Assembly (NCBI GenBank): GCA_002292285.1 | Contig: DBBP01000002.1 | Location: 1-38,885, forward strand | Origin: Proteobacteria bacterium UBA981 | Lineage (GTDB): Bacteria > Pseudomonadota > Gammaproteobacteria > Ga0077536 | Length of the DNA: 38,885 nucleotides | Direction of reading: 5' to 3' | In this document: piece by piece, positions 34,871-38,885 of the stretch | Layout: every line of letters begins with the position of its first letter | How positions within the stretch are numbered: position 1 is the first letter of the stretch | Notes under the pieces: model-generated | The model's database searches: none | Seen by the model: only the letters and a program-made list of their open reading frames with translations | Told to the model about the DNA's origin: nothing | Position numbers and translations under genes: made by a program

Positions 34871-35095
34871 CTAATGGGCGTCGCAGAACGGAATCAAAGC
34901 CAGATAGCGAGCGCGTTTAACGGCGGTCGCCAGTTGGCGTTGATAACGCACCTTTGTCCCCGAGATACGGCTCGGCACGATCTTGCCATTCTCGGTGACG
35001 TAAGCTTTGAGAGTCGCGAGATCCTTGTAATCGATCTCGACAACGCCTTCAGCGGTAAATTTGCAATAACGACGGCGTCTAAAAATCTTTGCCAT
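34871..35095 (-). CDS. rpsR: RpsR: 30S ribosomal protein S18
   Basis: This 74-residue protein of normal length starts MAKIFRRRRYCKFTAEGV and has the conserved IVPSRISGTKVRYQRQL and VKRARYLALIPF. It lies 18 bases after rpsF. S18 forms a complex with S6 in the small subunit platform. Confidence 0.98.
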   Translation of the reverse strand: MAKIFRRRRYCKFTAEGVVEIDYKDLATLKAYVTENGKIVPSRISGTKVRYQRQLATAVKRARYLALIPFCDAH

Positions 35096-35113
35096 TTTTC
35101 AGATCTCCAAGCT

Positions 35114-35614
35114 TCAGGCGTCTTCAGGTTCGCTGGCTGCGACGGGCGGCTCAGCATCAGTCGGTGCAGCGGGGGCTGCTTCGGGTGCCGGTGCTTCAAC
35201 AGCAGCTGCTGCCGGCGTGCTTTCCGCATCCCGCGGCGGGCGGGCATTCTCGCGGGAACGACGATTACGATCATCGTCGCGTTCCGACTGCTCTTCTTTA
35301 GCCTGGGCGATCGGCGATGGGTCAACCACCGCGTGATTGCGCTTAATAACCAGATTGCGGATGACCGCATCGTTAAAGCGGAATGCACTGGTTAGTTCGT
35401 CGAGAGTTTCTGCGTTGCACTCAATGTTCATCAGAACATAGTGCGCTTTGTGGATTTTGTTGATCGGATACGCGAGTTGGCGGCGGCCCCAATCTTCGAG
35501 GCGGTGAATGCGGCCCTCGGCCCCTTCAATCAAAGCGCGATAGCGCTCGATCATCGCTCCGGTTTGTTCACTCTGGTCAGGGTGGACCAGAAACACGACT
35601 TCATAGTGTCTCAT
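35114..35614 (-). CDS. rpsF: RpsF: 30S ribosomal protein S6 with extended acidic tail
   Basis: This partner of S18 in the 30S platform has 166 residues. It begins MRHYEVVFLVHPDQSEQ and has IHRLEDWGRRQLAYPINKIHKAHY; the core ends near residue 100. The tail (about 101-166) starts with a charged KEEQSERDDDRNRRSRE region and then becomes Ala/Pro/Glu-rich, longer than in E. coli S6. ATG 35614 is chosen because AAGGGA lies 6 bases upstream; ATG 35620 abuts that site. Confidence 0.97.
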   Translation of the reverse strand: MRHYEVVFLVHPDQSEQTGAMIERYRALIEGAEGRIHRLEDWGRRQLAYPINKIHKAHYVLMNIECNAETLDELTSAFRFNDAVIRNLVIKRNHAVVDPSPIAQAKEEQSERDDDRNRRSRENARPPRDAESTPAAAAVEAPAPEAAPAAPTDAEPPVAASEPEDA

Positions 35615-35687
35615 TAACATTCCCTTATGGATTTATAGCTTCCCAGCCGAAATGGATGGTGAAGCAAGGAGAACAGCCCGTGTGGGC
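35615..35687 (-). promoter_or_regulatory. rpsF leader, possible S6:S18 autoregulatory element
   Basis: The predicted leader of about 73 bases begins with a GCCC-ACAC-GGGC hairpin (35687-35676) and contains further purine/pyrimidine-rich stretches before the AAGGGA site. In many bacteria the S6:S18 complex binds its own rpsF leader. Whether that motif is present here was not established from reading alone. Confidence 0.3.
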
Positions 35688-35693
35688 GCGCGT

Positions 35694-35722
35694 ATTGTAG
35701 GGAATCCCACCACCGGAAGCAA
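35694..35722 (-). promoter_or_regulatory. Candidate sigma70 promoter of rpsF-rpsR
   Basis: On the minus strand TTGCTT (35722-35717) and TACAAT (35699-35694, 5/6 match) are separated by exactly 17 bases. Transcription would begin near 35687 in a GC-rich stretch (GCGCGC), the kind of discriminator common at ribosomal promoters. It lies in the 212-base gap between rlmB and rpsF. Confidence 0.6.
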
Positions 35723-35826
35723 AGCTCGCGAAAGGGCACCGAGCCAATTCCCGTAGCAACCCCGGTCTGCACAATGACGTTCGGGCCTTAAGTGCGCTGG
35801 CATGGCCCGCAATGAACTTGTGACCG

Positions 35827-36573
35827 TTAGCCCCGGCGCTGGCGACCCGCCTCGAACAACGACACCGCGCAGGCACTCGCAACATTCAGATTTGCCAGCT
35901 CGCCACTCATCGGAATTTTGGCAATCTGGTCGCAAAGCGTACGGGTCAAGTGCCTGAGTCCATCCCCCTCGTTACCGAGCACAAGCGCGCTCGGGCCGCG
36001 AAAATCTACATCAAAGAGGCACAAATCAGTGTCGTGCGCGGCCCCGGTAATCCAGACGCCGGCGTCACGCAAGGTGCGCACGGCCGTGGCAAGATTGGTC
36101 ACTGCAGCCAAAGCAACGGTGTCTATCGCACCGCTCGCCGCTTTAGCCAGCACCGTCCCCATGCGCGCACTGTTGTCGCGCGGATAAATCACTGCGGTAA
36201 CCCCAGCCCCGTCTGCGACTCGCAAACAAGCACCGAAATTGCGCGGATCCTGCACCTGGTCGAGTACCAAGAAAAGGGGCGGGGAAGTTTGCAGGTCCTC
36301 GCGGTCAAGAAAATCGTCCAGTTGGGCCAGTGCAGGCGGACGGCGCCGTAAAACTGCCCCCTGATGGTGGCCATCGTCGTACAGACGATCGAGGGTGCGA
36401 GATTCAACCTGCTGTACGCTGACCCCGAGGTCACCAGCGAGCTTGACGAGATTGTCGTGCTCGGCGCGTTCGCTGCCGGTCTTCAACGACAGCTCGAGAC
36501 AATCCGTCGGTGCGCGAGTCAATGCAATCCGCACCGCGTGCAATCCGCCGACCATAATGTCGTGAGCTGCCAC
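35827..36573 (-). CDS. rlmB: RlmB: 23S rRNA 2'-O-ribose methyltransferase (G2251)
   Basis: This SPOUT-fold methyltransferase modifies Gm2251 in the peptidyl-transferase loop. The 248-residue protein has an L30e-like N-terminal domain beginning with GGLHAVRIAL, then LVLDQVQDPRNFGACLRVAD, LVLGNEGDGLR and IPMSGELANLNVASACAVSL, the three conserved SpoU motifs. It starts at GTG 36573, sharing one base with the rnr stop (TAGTG); ATG 36555 is an alternative. Confidence 0.97.
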   Translation of the reverse strand: MAAHDIMVGGLHAVRIALTRAPTDCLELSLKTGSERAEHDNLVKLAGDLGVSVQQVESRTLDRLYDDGHHQGAVLRRRPPALAQLDDFLDREDLQTSPPLFLVLDQVQDPRNFGACLRVADGAGVTAVIYPRDNSARMGTVLAKAASGAIDTVALAAVTNLATAVRTLRDAGVWITGAAHDTDLCLFDVDFRGPSALVLGNEGDGLRHLTRTLCDQIAKIPMSGELANLNVASACAVSLFEAGRQRRG

Positions 36574-38780
36574 TATCGGCGTCTAGCCCGACCCCGGGCA
36601 CGCTTGCGGCCCGGCTCGGGCCCAGCCTTGGCGATGGTGAAGTCGATCTTGCGGTTGTCGAGGTCGACCCGCGCCACCACAACCTCAATCGGCTGACCAA
36701 TACGAAACTCCCGCTTATGTCCCCGCCCACGCAAAATGTGTCCGGCTGCATCGTATTGATAATAGTCCCCGGGCAATTCCGACACGTGCACCAGACCTTC
36801 AACGAAAATATTGTCGAGTTCAACGAAAATACCGAACTCAGCGACGCCAGCAACGATGCCGGTGTATCGCTCGCCGATTTTATCGAGCATGAATTCACAC
36901 TTCAGCCACGCGACGGCATCCCGGGTTGCTTCATCAGCACGCCGCTCACACATCGAACAGCGCGCCGCGCGGTCAGCCATGGATTCGGCGGCAGCCGGGC
37001 GTGCGCTGTTCAACTGCGCTTTCAGCGCGCGGTGAACGATCAAGTCCGGGTAGCGCCGAATCGGCGAAGTAAAATGAGTGTAGGCATCCAGTGAGAGCCC
37101 AAAGTGTCCGGTATTTTCTTCGCTATAAACGGCGAGCTTGAGACTACGCAGCACCATCGTCTCGATCAGGCGGCGGTCGGCTCGTTGCCGTGCCGCGTCG
37201 AGCACGCGCGCAAAGGATTTCGTATCGGCAGTCGCGGTTGCCGAAAAACTCATACCCAGGCCGCGTAGAAACTCGCCGAGCTCGGTACATCGATCTTCAG
37301 CTGGCGGCTCATGGACGCGATAGACAGCTGGCTGCTTGTGACGCAGTAAATAGCGGGCTGCGGCAACGTTCGCGGCGACCATGCACTCTTCGATCACGCG
37401 ATGCGCGTCAACCCGTTGACTGCCTTCAACCCGTTCGATCTTGCTCTGCTTGTCGTAAATGAAACGGGGTTCAACAGTATCGACATCAAGCGCACCGCGT
37501 TGCGCGCGAGCCTGTCGAAAAACCGCGTACAACGCATACAGGTCGCGAAGATTGCTCGCAACGGTGGCGTCGATGTGCTCAATCTGGCTCTCGTCGCCGT
37601 CAATCCAACCCTGTACCTGTTCGTAGATCAAACGTGCATGCGAGCGAATCACAGCCTCGAAAAAACGCGCGCGACGAACTTCTCCGTCTTCGCCGATTGT
37701 CATCTCACAGACCAGCGCGAGGCGTTCGGCATCAGGAACTAGCGAACAAATGCCGTTCGAAAGCTGCTCCGGCAACATCGGGATGACCCGGTCCGGGAAA
37801 TAAACCGAAGTGCCACGCAGGAACGCTTCACGGTCAAGCGCGGAATCGTCGGCAACGTAATGACCGACATCTGCAATCGCAACGGTGAGGACGAACCCCT
37901 TTGCAGTGCGTCTGGCGTGCACCGCATCATCGAAATCACGCGCGTCGACGCCGTCTATGGTGACCAGCGGCAAAGCACGCAAATCGTGCCGGTTGGCAAT
38001 GTCGCCTGGGCTCGGGACGCTGGCAACGCTCAACAATTGCTGAGCCACCTCGTCAGGCCATTCGGTAGGCAGATTGTGGCTGCGAATAGCCACCTCAATC
38101 TCCATACCTGCTGCCATATGCTCGCCCAGCACTTCAACTATGCGACCGAGTGGCTGCGAATGGCGGTCCGGTTGTTGCTCAATTGTGGCGACCACAATCT
38201 GCCCGTCCGCGGCCCCGCCCGTCGCTCCATCGGGAATCAGAATATCCTGATTAATACGGTGATTGTCGGGTACGACAAAGCCAATTCCACGCTGGCGAAA
38301 GTAACGTCCAACGACCTGTTCGTGGGCCCGTTCAAGCACTTCGATCAGATTGCCAAAGGGTCGTTGGCGCCGATCGAGCCCGGCGATCCGCACCAGAACT
38401 TTGTCGCCATGCAGCGTGCGACGCGCCTCGCGTGGCGCCAGGTAAATGTCGTCGCCGCCTTTCTCGGGGCGTACAAATGCGTAGCCATCACGATGCGCGA
38501 GCACATGCCCGGCCAGCAGGTCCATTTCTTCAGATAGCCCGAATCGCGCGCCACGCGTCGCGGTTAACTGGCCATCTCGGGTCATTGCACGCACGCGTCG
38601 CTTGAGCGCGTTCAAGGCAGGTTTAGTGCTGACCTTGAGGTCGGCCGCAAGGCGCCTCAGCGAGCACGGTTCACCGATCGTTTCAAGCGCGGCACGAATG
38701 TCTGCACGCGTTGGCAAGGATTCAACGTGGGCGTAATCCTCCGCGGCCTCAGCAGGGTGATCTGGCTTACGCGAGCGCAT
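36573..38780 (-). CDS. rnr: Rnr: ribonuclease R
   Basis: This 3'-5' exoribonuclease degrades structured RNA. From ATG 38780 it has 735 residues. An N-terminal helix-turn-helix domain is followed by two cold-shock domains (DGYAFVRPEKGG, GIGFVVPDN). The RNB catalytic domain has the metal-binding DGVDARDFDDAV and HFTSPIRRYPDL, the S1 domain begins at GERYTGIVAGVAEFGIFVEL, and the tail is short and basic. A GTG at 38819 would extend it by 13 residues but would place the start one base from the opposing tRNA gene; ATG 38780 has a modest GGCGAG site. It overlaps rlmB by one base. Confidence 0.97.
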   Translation of the reverse strand: MRSRKPDHPAEAAEDYAHVESLPTRADIRAALETIGEPCSLRRLAADLKVSTKPALNALKRRVRAMTRDGQLTATRGARFGLSEEMDLLAGHVLAHRDGYAFVRPEKGGDDIYLAPREARRTLHGDKVLVRIAGLDRRQRPFGNLIEVLERAHEQVVGRYFRQRGIGFVVPDNHRINQDILIPDGATGGAADGQIVVATIEQQPDRHSQPLGRIVEVLGEHMAAGMEIEVAIRSHNLPTEWPDEVAQQLLSVASVPSPGDIANRHDLRALPLVTIDGVDARDFDDAVHARRTAKGFVLTVAIADVGHYVADDSALDREAFLRGTSVYFPDRVIPMLPEQLSNGICSLVPDAERLALVCEMTIGEDGEVRRARFFEAVIRSHARLIYEQVQGWIDGDESQIEHIDATVASNLRDLYALYAVFRQARAQRGALDVDTVEPRFIYDKQSKIERVEGSQRVDAHRVIEECMVAANVAAARYLLRHKQPAVYRVHEPPAEDRCTELGEFLRGLGMSFSATATADTKSFARVLDAARQRADRRLIETMVLRSLKLAVYSEENTGHFGLSLDAYTHFTSPIRRYPDLIVHRALKAQLNSARPAAAESMADRAARCSMCERRADEATRDAVAWLKCEFMLDKIGERYTGIVAGVAEFGIFVELDNIFVEGLVHVSELPGDYYQYDAAGHILRGRGHKREFRIGQPIEVVVARVDLDNRKIDFTIAKAGPEPGRKRARGRARRR

Positions 38781-38808
38781 TGACTCGCCCAGATGGAATG
38801 GGTAGATT
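38780..38808 (+). promoter_or_regulatory. Candidate sigma70 promoter of tRNA-Leu
   Basis: TTGACT (38780-38785, 5/6) and TAGATT (38803-38808, 4/6) are separated by exactly 17 bases, followed by a GC-rich GCGCACC discriminator typical of stable-RNA promoters. Transcription would start a few bases before the tRNA at 38820. The -35 element touches the rnr start codon on the other strand. Confidence 0.6.
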
Positions 38809-38819
38809 GCGCACCTCAC

Positions 38820-38885
<66 letters not shown>

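Noticed and set aside
37860..38537. Plus-strand frame of 225 codons opposite rnr
   Set aside because: It overlaps conserved RNase R domains and shows no domain of its own.

Overview
The window is a chromosomal segment of a gammaproteobacterium with moderately high GC content. The evidence is conserved gene order: rnr-rlmB-rpsF-rpsR-DUF2232-rplI-dnaB-alr, ffh next to ypjD and a corB/yfjD-type gene, sdhCDAB-sdhE-ygfZ, and a tRNA-Leu upstream of rnr. No lower rank can be fixed from this sequence alone. I see no insertion sequence, integrase, CRISPR array or rRNA. No stretch longer than 300 bases lacks a gene; the longest gap is the divergent promoter region 6961-7220.

Region 1 (1-6960, minus strand) is a two-partner secretion locus. 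A periplasmic parvulin-type prolyl isomerase is followed by the outer-membrane transporter (TpsB) and then a giant exoprotein (TpsA). TpsA has a classical TPS secretion domain and runs off the left edge. The transporter carries an unusual thrice-repeated RPGA(I/M)RPG motif before its POTRA domains.

Region 2 (7221-15877, plus strand) diverges from it and is a compact phospho-signalling set. It encodes a class III adenylate cyclase fused to an FHA domain, a PP2C phosphatase, a 1641-residue transmembrane Ser/Thr kinase ending in a formylglycine-generating-enzyme-like (SUMF1) domain, and a second membrane-anchored SUMF1 protein. Both SUMF1 domains lack the catalytic cysteine pair, so they look like binding or sensing domains. 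This region, together with the exoprotein locus, is the most unusual part of the window.

Region 3 (15870-18084, plus strand) overlaps the end of the signalling set. It contains ubiG (ubiquinone synthesis), a Gph/MupP-type HAD phosphatase, and a degenerate squalene/phytoene-synthase-fold protein resembling NDUFAF6.

Region 4 (18118-25740) is centred on succinate dehydrogenase. A divergent ygfX-like gene faces a likely operon: a 58-residue SDHAF4 (DUF1674) assembly factor, sdhC, sdhD, sdhA, sdhB, sdhE, ygfZ, a YheT hydrolase, dsbB and a small exported protein. A good sigma70-type promoter precedes it. SDHAF4, SdhE and YgfX here all belong to families linked to SDH assembly or FAD insertion.

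Region 5 (25834-38885) is core housekeeping. It has ffh (minus) divergent from ypjD and a CNNM/CorC-type gene (plus), then a long minus-strand run in the order rnr, rlmB, rpsF, rpsR, DUF2232 protein, rplI, dnaB, alr, radA. The window ends inside a tRNA-Leu(CAG) gene on the plus strand, whose promoter overlaps the start of rnr.
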